7,265 bases of DNA. Source: DATFLK01 sp035267815. GTDB taxonomy: Bacteria; Pseudomonadota; Zetaproteobacteria; Mariprofundales; Mariprofundaceae. How positions within the stretch are numbered: the stretch's first letter is position 1; each line of letters starts with the position of its first letter. Location: positions 1 through 7,265 of the forward strand of contig DATFLK010000122.1 of NCBI GenBank assembly GCA_035267815.1. The letters are read 5' to 3'. This document shows positions 1 to 5,374 of this stretch, piece after piece. The notes under the pieces were generated by a model. That model ran no database searches and was not told the DNA's origin. It saw only the letters and a list, made by a program, of their open reading frames with translations. The position numbers and the translations under genes were made by a program.

Positions 1-45
1 CCCCAGTCCGCGGCGCACCACCTCGACTTCAGGTAATTCCGGCAC
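1..45 (-). CDS. mutM: Formamidopyrimidine-DNA glycosylase (MutM/Fpg), N-terminal 15 codons, cut by the window edge
   Basis: The complement of 45 to 1, starting at a GTG, reads (M)PELPEVEVVRRGLG. This is the hallmark N-terminus of Fpg/Nei-family glycosylases (MPELPEVE-T-RRG). In the family, Pro2 becomes the N-terminal nucleophile after Met removal and Glu3 (PE) is the second catalytic residue; both are present. The enzyme excises 8-oxoguanine and formamidopyrimidines and nicks the abasic site by beta/delta elimination. The GTG start is supported by the motif itself and by an AAGGGG Shine-Dalgarno at 52-57 with a 6-base spacer. About 95% of the gene lies outside the window, so the zinc finger and H2TH domain cannot be checked. 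It is divergent from the CNB-domain gene. PELPEVE followed by RRG favours MutM over Nei, whose N-terminus is usually PEGPEIRR. Confidence 0.88.
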   Translation of the reverse strand, partial: MPELPEVEVVRRGLG

Positions 46-51
46 TCTTCA

Positions 52-57
52 CCCCTT
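52..57 (-). promoter_or_regulatory. Ribosome binding site of mutM (AAGGGG)
   Basis: On the minus strand AAGGGG lies 6 bases before the GTG at 45. It matches AAGGAG in 5 of 6 positions and decides the GTG start, for which no ATG alternative exists in frame nearby. Confidence 0.7.
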
Positions 58-79
58 CTACCGCACCCGCGATGATCCA

Positions 80-108
80 TTGCAGGTGACAGGTCGTGTG
101 CTCATAAT
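80..108 (+). promoter_or_regulatory. Candidate sigma-70-like promoter of the CNB-domain gene
   Basis: TTGCAG (80-85, 3 of 6 to TTGACA) is separated by exactly 17 bases from CATAAT (103-108, 5 of 6 to TATAAT). Transcription would begin near 114-116, essentially at the ATG at 116, which has no Shine-Dalgarno before it. The same AT-rich patch read on the minus strand gives TATTAT, a possible -10 for mutM, so the divergent promoters may overlap. The -35 is weak and nothing here is experimentally supported. Confidence 0.4.
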
Positions 109-115
109 AGACTGC

Positions 116-1045
116 ATGGCAAAATGGTTGAAAGTGCCCGATATCGCCGTTGACCGTGACACATTTCCCATTCTGGCGCTGCTCTCCCGCGACGAACAGC
201 ATCGACTTCGGTCGGACACCACCTGTGTGGAGATGGCCGCCGATGTCGCGGTGATCAGCGAGGGGCAACAGCCCTCATCTCTTTTTCTGGTATACAGGGG
301 CCTGCTGATGGTTAGCAAACGGCACCATCACGACATCTTCGATGTCGGCTTTGTCACACCGGGTGAAGCATTCGGCGAAGCCTCCATCCTTTACGACACT
401 CCGGCCAATGCCGAGGTTCGCACCACCGAACCGTCGGTGTTATTGCAGTGTCCCGCCGGGACCGTACGCGATATCCTCCGTACCAATACGCGCTTCAGAC
501 GGGCTCTCGAACAGCTGGCCGAACGACGCATGGCAGCATCCGCCATGGCAATCAACGCGGTCTTCTCGAAGCTGCCCCAGGCGGCACGGGAGACGATGCT
601 CTACAACGCCCGCTTTATCTCACTTGATGCCGGCGAGACGCTGTTTGAGGAGGACCAATCCGATACCCACTTCATGTACCTCGTTCTGGGAGGCAGAGCA
701 GAGGCGACAGTGACATCACCGCGCACTCCGGACCAGCGCATCCTCTTTGCCAATATCGGCGCGGGTGACGAGATCGGAGAAATCTCCATCATCACAGGCC
801 GCAGCCATGCGGCCACAGTCACGGCCACGGCGCCCATGCATCTGCTAAAAATCAATAACGAAACGATACAGAGCTGGCTGAAACGCTATCCTGATTTCGG
901 TTATGCGCTCTATGCGTGCGTCCAGCGGAAACTGCAGCATGCACTTGAAGGCATGCGCGACCTCATCGGGGAAGAGGAGGCCAAGAAGCGTACCATCGGC
1001 GCGCTTCCCCCGGCCGACCGGATCATCGCCGCCCCCCCCTCCTGA
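116..1045 (+). CDS. Tandem cyclic-nucleotide-binding-fold protein without a recognisable output domain
   Basis: This 309-residue protein has two CRP-type cNMP-binding (CNB) beta-barrel domains, at about residues 13-130 and 155-275. Each contains the phosphate-binding-cassette signature: GEAFGEASILYDTPANAEV around 83-101 and GDEIGEISIITG followed by AATV around 217-235. In canonical cassettes a Pro-Arg pair contacts the cyclic phosphate; the Arg is replaced by Ala in the first and by His in the second, so ordinary cAMP/cGMP binding is doubtful. No helix-turn-helix, kinase, cyclase, GGDEF or transmembrane segment follows. The last 35 residues are a charged helix and a Pro/Ala tail. I chose the ATG at 116; an in-frame TTG at 80 would add 12 residues but overlaps the putative promoter and also lacks a Shine-Dalgarno. 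The gene converges on the DUF2065 gene 15 bases downstream. It is probably a regulatory or ligand-sensing protein; its partner is unknown. The fold call is firm, the function is not. Confidence 0.85.
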   Translation: MAKWLKVPDIAVDRDTFPILALLSRDEQHRLRSDTTCVEMAADVAVISEGQQPSSLFLVYRGLLMVSKRHHHDIFDVGFVTPGEAFGEASILYDTPANAEVRTTEPSVLLQCPAGTVRDILRTNTRFRRALEQLAERRMAASAMAINAVFSKLPQAARETMLYNARFISLDAGETLFEEDQSDTHFMYLVLGGRAEATVTSPRTPDQRILFANIGAGDEIGEISIITGRSHAATVTATAPMHLLKINNETIQSWLKRYPDFGYALYACVQRKLQHALEGMRDLIGEEEAKKRTIGALPPADRIIAAPPS

Positions 1046-1070
1046 CCGCAGGCACCAGCCTCAGCTGCGG
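1046..1070. terminator. Small GC-rich hairpin between convergent genes, possible weak bidirectional terminator
   Basis: CCGCAG (1046-1051) and CTGCGG (1065-1070) form a perfect 6-bp stem around a 13-base loop. It lies directly after the stop of the CNB gene and spans the stop codon of the DUF2065 gene. Position and symmetry suit a shared end for both transcripts, but no T-run follows on either strand, so it is not a canonical intrinsic terminator. Confidence 0.25.
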
Positions 1071-1249
1071 CGCACCACCCAGACCACAAGCCACCCCATC
1101 GCCACCGCCGCGATCCCCATAACGCGCAGGACCGACGGCGGAACCTGGGGAAGTTGCTGTATCATCCGGACCATTTGGCGGGGAAACAGCGCATAGGCCG
1201 CACCCTCCAGAACCAGCACGAGACCCAATGCCGCCCAGAGATCGTCCAT
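1061..1249 (-). CDS. DUF2065 (YjeT-like) small inner-membrane protein
   Basis: The 62-residue protein starts MDDLWAALGLVLVLEGAAYA and has two hydrophobic segments (about 4-21 and 40-58), joined by a short basic/Pro-containing linker (FPRQMVRMIQQLPQVPP). It ends in VVRRS. Size, the L-EG--Y---P start and the second helix with an M-G---G-W pattern match the DUF2065/YjeT family, whose function is unknown. In E. coli yjeT likewise follows hflC. The ATG at 1249 is 19 bases after the hflC stop, with only a weak GGA-type ribosome site, so it is probably the third gene of the hflKC operon. In E. coli purA follows yjeT; here the operon ends and a convergent CNB gene follows. Family confidence is high; any role in FtsH/HflKC function is inferred only from position. 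Confidence 0.88.
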   Translation of the reverse strand: MDDLWAALGLVLVLEGAAYALFPRQMVRMIQQLPQVPPSVLRVMGIAAVAMGWLVVWVVRRS

Positions 1250-1268
1250 GCTTTTCCGGGTTATCCTG

Positions 1269-2162
1269 CTACTTGCTTCCGGAGTGCTCGAAGAAGCGGA
1301 AGAACTCCGAATCGGGCGACAGCACCAGGGTACTGCCCTCCTTGACCGACTTCCGATAGGCCTTCAGCGACCGGAGGAATGCATAGAAATCGGGATCCTG
1401 TCGATGCGCCTTGGCATAGACACGCGTCGTCTCGGCATCGGCCCGACCGCGAATGATCTCAGACTGCCTGTATGCCTGAGCCAGTACCACCTTGCGAGTC
1501 TTGTCCGCCTCGGCACGAATCTCCTTGGCAGCCTCCTCACCCTGGGAACGATACTCCTTGGCGATCCGTTGACGCTCGGCCTTCATACGGTGGAAAACAG
1601 CCGCGCTGTTCTCCTTCGGCAGGTCGGTCAGCTTGATGCGCACATCACGAACATGAATACCCAGATCCTGCACCTCATGATCCGTCTGAATCTGGATCGA
1701 ATGCATCATCTTGGTGCGAAGATCATCGTTGTCGTCCTTGCTAGATTCCGATACGCCGGTAACGATCTCCGCCAACGTATGCTGGCCGAGCACATCGCGC
1801 ATCTTACTGCGCACGACATCTGCCATGCGCGCCGCCACGCCCTGCTCATTATTCGCTACCTGATATACCTTCAGCGGATCCGCGATACTCCAGCGCGTAT
1901 AGGCATCCACGAGGAGTGTCTTCTTGTCCTTGGTGATGATCTCATTGGGAGGGGCGTCCTGCAGCAGAAGGCGCTTATCGAAATAGGTCACCGACTGCCA
2001 TGGCAGCCTGAAATGGAGCCCAGACTGCTGCACCACGCGCTTGGGATTGCCGAACTGCAGTACCAGAGCCTGCTCCCGCTGATTGACAACGAAAGTGGAC
2101 ATATTGCCCACGAAGATGAGAAGAAGGATAACGATCAATAGGGATGTCTGTTTTGCACTCAT
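1269..2162 (-). CDS. hflC: HflC, SPFH-domain modulator of the FtsH protease
   Basis: The 297-residue protein has one N-terminal transmembrane helix (about 7-25), then an SPFH/band-7 (prohibitin-type) domain from about 22 to 190 (VNQREQALVLQFGNPKRV). A charged coiled coil at about 190-250 is rich in Ala, Glu, Arg and Lys. The C-terminus carries the HflC hallmark LSPDSEFFRFF (281-291). With HflK it forms a large membrane-anchored, periplasm-facing cage around FtsH that limits access of substrates, first known from lambda CII stability. Its length is close to the usual 290-335 residues. The ATG at 2162 is preferred over a GTG one codon earlier because GGAGGT (2169-2174) then sits at a 6-base spacing. 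The ATG shares its A with the hflK stop (TGATG), which implies translational coupling and a matched supply of both subunits. Confidence 0.96.
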   Translation of the reverse strand: MSAKQTSLLIVILLLIFVGNMSTFVVNQREQALVLQFGNPKRVVQQSGLHFRLPWQSVTYFDKRLLLQDAPPNEIITKDKKTLLVDAYTRWSIADPLKVYQVANNEQGVAARMADVVRSKMRDVLGQHTLAEIVTGVSESSKDDNDDLRTKMMHSIQIQTDHEVQDLGIHVRDVRIKLTDLPKENSAAVFHRMKAERQRIAKEYRSQGEEAAKEIRAEADKTRKVVLAQAYRQSEIIRGRADAETTRVYAKAHRQDPDFYAFLRSLKAYRKSVKEGSTLVLSPDSEFFRFFEHSGSK

Positions 2163-3256
2163 CACTTCACCTCCACCTTCTTACCCATTCGATCAAGCGG
2201 CAAATACGGCAACACGCGACCCGCCACCGACTTGTCGACGATCACCTTGTCGACCTTCGACAGCACATCCTGCATGGCATCCATATAGAGGCGCTTTCGG
2301 GTCACATTCGGCGCCTTGCGATAGGCATTCAATACATTGACAAAGCGTTCGGCCTCACCCTGCGCCCGATCCACGGCCTCCTTCTCGAAAGCCTGCGCAT
2401 CCAGCACCATCTTCTTGGCCTCACCCCGCGCCTTCGGAAGGATGTCGTTGGCATAAGCCTGTGCTTCATTCTTGGCACGCTCACGATCCTCACGCGCGGA
2501 GGCGACATCCTTGAAATCCTTGATCACCGGCTCGGGCGGCTGCACATCGCGCAGCTTCACGGCAGCGATCGAAATCCCCGACTTGTATCCATCCAGAATG
2601 GACTGGATCAGCCGCTCGACCTCCACCTCGACCATGGCCTTCTTCGTGGTCAGGACATCGTCGATCATGGTACGGCCAATCACTTCGCGGATCGCCGACT
2701 CGGCCGCACCGCGCACGGTATCGGAGGGATGTGCCACATTAAACAGGTAGTCACTCACATTCTTCACCCGGTACTGCACGATGAACGAGATATCGACGAT
2801 ATTCTCGTCCTTGGTCAGCATCAGGGCTTCCTGGGGAATCTTGTGGACCCTGCCGGTCTGTCCACCTCGGAAACCGATCTCCAGGCGCTGCACACGCGTC
2901 ACGGGCACCTTCTCCACGGTTTCGACGGGGTAAGGCATATGCCAGTTCAGACCCGGTCCCGTTGTCGCCACATGCTGACCGAAACGCAAGACGACCGCCT
3001 CCTCATCGGCCTTCACAGAATAGATGCCGGAGGCCAGCCAGAGCAAGACGATGATGCCGATTCCGGCGGAGAAGAAGGATTTGCTGAACACTGGGCCACC
3101 GCTGCCGCCACTGCCGCCTCCGCGACCACCGAACAGGCCGGAAAGGCGCTCCTGGATACGGCGGATCACCTCGTCTAGATCGGGGGGCGGCGTCTGACGA
3201 CCGCCACCACCGCGGCCCCAGGGGTCGTTCTGCTGATTCTGATCACTCCAAGGCAT
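2162..3256 (-). CDS. hflK: HflK, SPFH-domain partner of HflC and modulator of FtsH
   Basis: The 364-residue protein begins MPWSDQNQQNDPWGRGGGGR, the typical Gly-rich cytosolic N-terminus of HflK (PWN---GG--PWG in relatives). A second Gly/Ser run lies at 43-54 and a single membrane helix at about 62-82. The SPFH/band-7 domain follows (ADEEAVVLRFGQHV from 83; GPGLNWHMPYPVETVEKVPV near 100), with PPEPVIKDFKDV at 240-251. A long charged coiled coil spans about 250-315. The frame stays open 90 bases upstream to another ATG, but the ATG at 3256 is supported by a perfect GGAGGT at 3261-3266 and by the family N-terminus. It is the first gene of hflK-hflC-DUF2065. In enterobacteria hfq and hflX precede it; here a divergent lptG does, so the operon has its own promoter, probably in the 166-base divergent spacer. 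Confidence 0.96.
   Translation of the reverse strand: MPWSDQNQQNDPWGRGGGGRQTPPPDLDEVIRRIQERLSGLFGGRGGGSGGSGGPVFSKSFFSAGIGIIVLLWLASGIYSVKADEEAVVLRFGQHVATTGPGLNWHMPYPVETVEKVPVTRVQRLEIGFRGGQTGRVHKIPQEALMLTKDENIVDISFIVQYRVKNVSDYLFNVAHPSDTVRGAAESAIREVIGRTMIDDVLTTKKAMVEVEVERLIQSILDGYKSGISIAAVKLRDVQPPEPVIKDFKDVASAREDRERAKNEAQAYANDILPKARGEAKKMVLDAQAFEKEAVDRAQGEAERFVNVLNAYRKAPNVTRKRLYMDAMQDVLSKVDKVIVDKSVAGRVLPYLPLDRMGKKVEVK
2169..2174 (-). promoter_or_regulatory. Ribosome binding site of hflC (GGAGGT), inside the end of hflK
   Basis: Perfect GGAGGT, 6 bases before the ATG at 2162. It lies within the final codons of hflK and decides between the ATG and the GTG one codon upstream. Confidence 0.8.
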
Positions 3257-3422
3257 GCGTACCTCCATATATTGCTCGCGCCGAAAGCATGTGCAAACGC
3301 CAAACCCTAACCACAGCCATGCCCCGATGCACGCCTTTCCACCCATTTCTAGTCTATGGGAATCGACTGATCATATGCGCTTCTCCATACCCACTACCGG
3401 ATACGGGTGATAGTCTTCCACC
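3257..3422. promoter_or_regulatory. Divergent hflK/lptG intergenic spacer
   Basis: These 166 bases separate the two divergent starts and must hold the hflK promoter and probably that of lptG. On the minus strand TATGAT (3370-3375) matches the -10 consensus in 5 of 6 positions, but I find no convincing -35 at 16-18 bases. On the plus strand GATAGT (3409-3414, 4 of 6) lies 8 bases before the lptG ATG. No strong inverted repeat or known operator is visible. Promoter positions are tentative. Confidence 0.3.
3261..3266 (-). promoter_or_regulatory. Ribosome binding site of hflK (GGAGGT), decides the start
   Basis: Perfect GGAGGT, 4 bases before the ATG at 3256. It rules against the longer reading from 3346, which has no such site and would add a 30-residue Cys-containing N-terminus foreign to HflK. 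Confidence 0.85.
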
Positions 3423-4481
3423 ATGCCGCGCATTTTTCGCTGGATCTTCTATGGCTGCACCAGTCGCGCCATCGCTACGCTGTTTGCGTTGCTGGCCGTG
3501 TTCGTGATCATCGAAGCCTTTGATAAAGCGAGGTTTCTCGGTCACGGCCTGACCTCGGGGCTGATGATCGAATACCTGCTTCTCAAGATCCCCTTCATGG
3601 TCAGCGAATTCATGCCGGTGATCCTGCTGCTGGCCGTCAGCATCTACGTCACCGAACTGTCGCACCACAACGAACTGGTCGCCATGCGCGCCGCCGGGCT
3701 TGGCGTCAACAAGCTGATGGTCCCGCTACTGTGCGTCGCAGCCCTGGCCGCCACCATCAATTTCGGTCTCGGTGAATGGATCACGCCCACCACCAACCAG
3801 CGCCTGGACACCATTGACCGCGTCAATATCCATCACCGACCCAGCGCCAAGCACGGCGTGCAGTGGCTGAAGGAGGGGCACCGTTTCTTCCGGCTGCAAC
3901 CGCTCGGTAAACAGCGCTTTCGCCTGCTGCTGCTCGAAACGGATTCCCAGGGTCACTGGCTGAAACGCATCGATGCAACCAGCGCCCTGTACGAGGCCGG
4001 CACATGGCATCTGACCGATGTACACGTCAGCGAACCGGCCGGCAAGGAGGGCATCCACATCTCGCACGAAGCGACACTGCAACTCGTCTCGAAGGTGGGT
4101 CCCCATACTGCCGAACCGCCCAAGCCGCGGCATATGCGTTTCATGGAACTGAAGGACTACGCCCGCGAACTCAAACAGGCCGGACTAGCCTCGTCGGCAT
4201 TCGAATTCGCCCTGCAGAAGAAACTGGCGGAGCCACTGTCATGCCTGATCATGGCCATCCTGGCCGCCGCCCTCTGCATGCATATGGGCAGCCGCGTTTC
4301 CGCCTCTTCCATGGGAATTGTCGGCGCCATCGTGCTCGGGCTCGGCTTCTATGTCACGGGCCATGCCAGCAGCCTGTTGTCGACAAGCGGACGACTGCCA
4401 CCGGACTTCGCCGCCTGGCTGCCCAATCTTATTTTCGGCGGTATCGCCTGCTTCCTGCTACTCCAGAGGGAGGGGTATTAG
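3423..4481 (+). CDS. lptG: LptG-type permease of the lipopolysaccharide export ABC transporter (LptF/LptG family)
   Basis: The 352-residue protein has the YjgP/YjgQ architecture: three membrane helices (about 15-32, 54-77, 98-116), a periplasmic beta-jellyroll domain (about 117-265) and three more helices (268-287, 298-318, 328-347). ELVAMRAAGLGVNKL (84-98) is the cytoplasmic coupling-helix region that contacts the LptB ATPase. GEWITP (117-122) opens the periplasmic domain, as in LptG. LPPDFAAWLPNLIF near the C-terminus also fits LptG better than LptF. With LptF and LptB2 it extracts LPS from the inner membrane and passes it to LptC/LptA. The ATG at 3423 is the first start after an in-frame TAG at 3411 and has no clear Shine-Dalgarno. 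No lptF is adjacent, although the two are often neighbours, so it is probably elsewhere. The family is certain; LptG over LptF is likely. Confidence 0.9.
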   Translation: MPRIFRWIFYGCTSRAIATLFALLAVFVIIEAFDKARFLGHGLTSGLMIEYLLLKIPFMVSEFMPVILLLAVSIYVTELSHHNELVAMRAAGLGVNKLMVPLLCVAALAATINFGLGEWITPTTNQRLDTIDRVNIHHRPSAKHGVQWLKEGHRFFRLQPLGKQRFRLLLLETDSQGHWLKRIDATSALYEAGTWHLTDVHVSEPAGKEGIHISHEATLQLVSKVGPHTAEPPKPRHMRFMELKDYARELKQAGLASSAFEFALQKKLAEPLSCLIMAILAAALCMHMGSRVSASSMGIVGAIVLGLGFYVTGHASSLLSTSGRLPPDFAAWLPNLIFGGIACFLLLQREGY

Positions 4482-4489
4482 CGTCCCCT
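4471..4489. terminator. Weak hairpin at the convergent lptG/suhB ends
   Basis: AGGGG (4471-4475) pairs with CCCCT (4485-4489) around a 9-base loop that contains the lptG stop codon; the suhB stop lies 4 bases further on. Only 5 bp and no T-run on either strand, so a terminator role is a guess from position. Confidence 0.2.
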
Positions 4490-4492
4490 ATT

Positions 4493-5257
4493 CTACGACA
4501 ACAGCGATCTGAAGGCTGCATGCAGGGAGGAGTTGGCGGCCAGCACGTCCCCCTTCTCCAAGTTCAGGCTGGCGCCACGGGTATCTGTTACCATCCCGCC
4601 GGCCTCCTGCACCAGGATCACACCTGCCGCGATATCCCACGGTTGCAACCCGGACTCCCAATAGGTATCCAGGCGTCCGCTCGCCACATAGGCAAGATCA
4701 AGGGCGGCCGAGCCGCCGCGGCGATAACCGTCCGCCGCCCGCATGCATGCATCCATCCGTCGCTGGAACTCGGGCAGTTCCTCTCGACGGTAGGGGGGAA
4801 GCCCGGAAGCAAACAGGGCCTGAGAAACGTCCTGCCGCTCGGACACCCGCAAACGGCGACGATTCAGAAATGCCCCGCTACCGTTCTGCGCCTCGAAGGT
4901 TTCGTTGCGCATCGGATCGTGCACCACCCCCAGAACAGGTTTCCCATGACGCCACAACCCGATGGATACCGAAAAATGAGGGTAGCCGTGGATAAAATTG
5001 GTCGTACCGTCCAACGGATCGATATACCACTGATATGACGAATCGGGGTTCCGCCGACCACTCTCCTCGGCCACGATACCATGGGCGGGATAGTGGCGTT
5101 GAATCTCCCGAATAATCATCGATTCGGCCTTCCGGTCCGCCTCGGTGACGAAATCGCGATCCTGTTTCTGCTGCACGGAGAGCGTATCCCGTTCATCAAA
5201 CATCCGACTCAGCAAATCACCTGCGCGCCTAGCTGCGCGCACCGCTACATATAGCAA
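4493..5257 (-). CDS. suhB: SuhB, inositol-1-monophosphatase family protein
   Basis: The 254-residue protein has the full Mg2+-dependent, Li+-sensitive phosphatase signature set: AEES (63-66, metal-binding Glu), DPLDGTTNF (80-88, metal-binding Asp80 and Asp83 with the catalytic Thr) and WDIAAG (207-212, metal-binding Asp208). It hydrolyses inositol-1-phosphate and related sugar phosphates. In E. coli SuhB also joins the NusA/NusB/NusG antitermination complex on rRNA transcripts; MLYVAVRAARRAGDLL aligns well with the E. coli N-terminus (MLNIAVRAARKAGNL). Hence SuhB rather than a general IMPase or CysQ. The start is a TTG, supported by that alignment and by GGGAG at 5265-5269 with a 7-base spacing. 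The first in-frame stop upstream is at 5301, with no ATG or GTG between. It follows ftsY after 117 bases and is convergent with lptG. All catalytic residues are intact. Confidence 0.94.
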   Translation of the reverse strand: MLYVAVRAARRAGDLLSRMFDERDTLSVQQKQDRDFVTEADRKAESMIIREIQRHYPAHGIVAEESGRRNPDSSYQWYIDPLDGTTNFIHGYPHFSVSIGLWRHGKPVLGVVHDPMRNETFEAQNGSGAFLNRRRLRVSERQDVSQALFASGLPPYRREELPEFQRRMDACMRAADGYRRGGSAALDLAYVASGRLDTYWESGLQPWDIAAGVILVQEAGGMVTDTRGASLNLEKGDVLAANSSLHAAFRSLLS

Positions 5258-5264
5258 AACTGCA

Positions 5265-5269
5265 CTCCC
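5265..5269 (-). promoter_or_regulatory. Ribosome binding site of suhB (GGGAG), supports the TTG start
   Basis: GGGAG lies 7 bases before the TTG at 5257. With the family N-terminus it fixes a non-ATG start for suhB. Confidence 0.65.
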
Positions 5270-5308
5270 GTTATCTGGTATATCAACCGGCCCGAAACGC
5301 TACCACAC

Positions 5309-5355
5309 AGGGGGCAATACTTCTCAAGCAGAACCGATCGGATTGTTCGCCCCCT
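5309..5355 (-). promoter_or_regulatory. Stem-loop in the ftsY-suhB intercistronic region
   Basis: AGGGGGC (5309-5315) and GCCCCCT (5349-5355) are a perfect 7-bp inverted repeat enclosing 33 bases. Two further A-T pairs are possible across a one-base bulge. The loop contains the self-complementary CCGATCGG (5334-5341), which could fold or dimerise. The structure starts 20 bases after the ftsY stop and ends about 50 bases before the suhB start. No T-run follows, so it is not a classical terminator. It could be an mRNA-stabilising element or processing site, an attenuator between the two genes, or a protein-binding site. The remainder of the 117-base gap holds no convincing promoter. Confidence 0.4.
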
Positions 5356-5374
5356 CACAGGAAACAACTCGCGG

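Noticed and set aside
3095..3130. Short GCC/GCC-like repeats
   Set aside because: They encode the Gly/Ser-rich linker normal for the N-terminus of HflK.
1248..3178. Long plus-strand open frames (about 297 and 344 codons) opposite hflC and hflK
   Set aside because: They are mirror frames of well-supported genes, rich in His, Leu, Arg and Gln with no recognisable domain and no ribosome sites.
3257..3346. 30-residue N-terminal extension of HflK from an ATG at 3346
   Set aside because: The internal ATG at 3256 has a perfect GGAGGT and the typical HflK N-terminus; the extension has no family match.
4741..4757. Tandem CATG/CATC tetranucleotide run (gcatgcatgcatccatc)
   Set aside because: It lies inside suhB, encodes ordinary residues (MDACMRA region) and is too short to count as a functional microsatellite.
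4004..5038. Plus-strand open frame of 344 codons spanning the ends of lptG and suhB
   Set aside because: It crosses two confirmed genes in other frames and shows no protein-like motif; a by-product of GC-rich codon use.
5245..5358. Possible 37-residue minus-strand ORF from a GTG in the ftsY-suhB gap, with a CPLCG zinc-knuckle-like motif
   Set aside because: No Shine-Dalgarno before the GTG, only one CxxC, and it overlaps the stem-loop and the start of suhB. It reads as chance; conservation of CPLCG in relatives would revive it.
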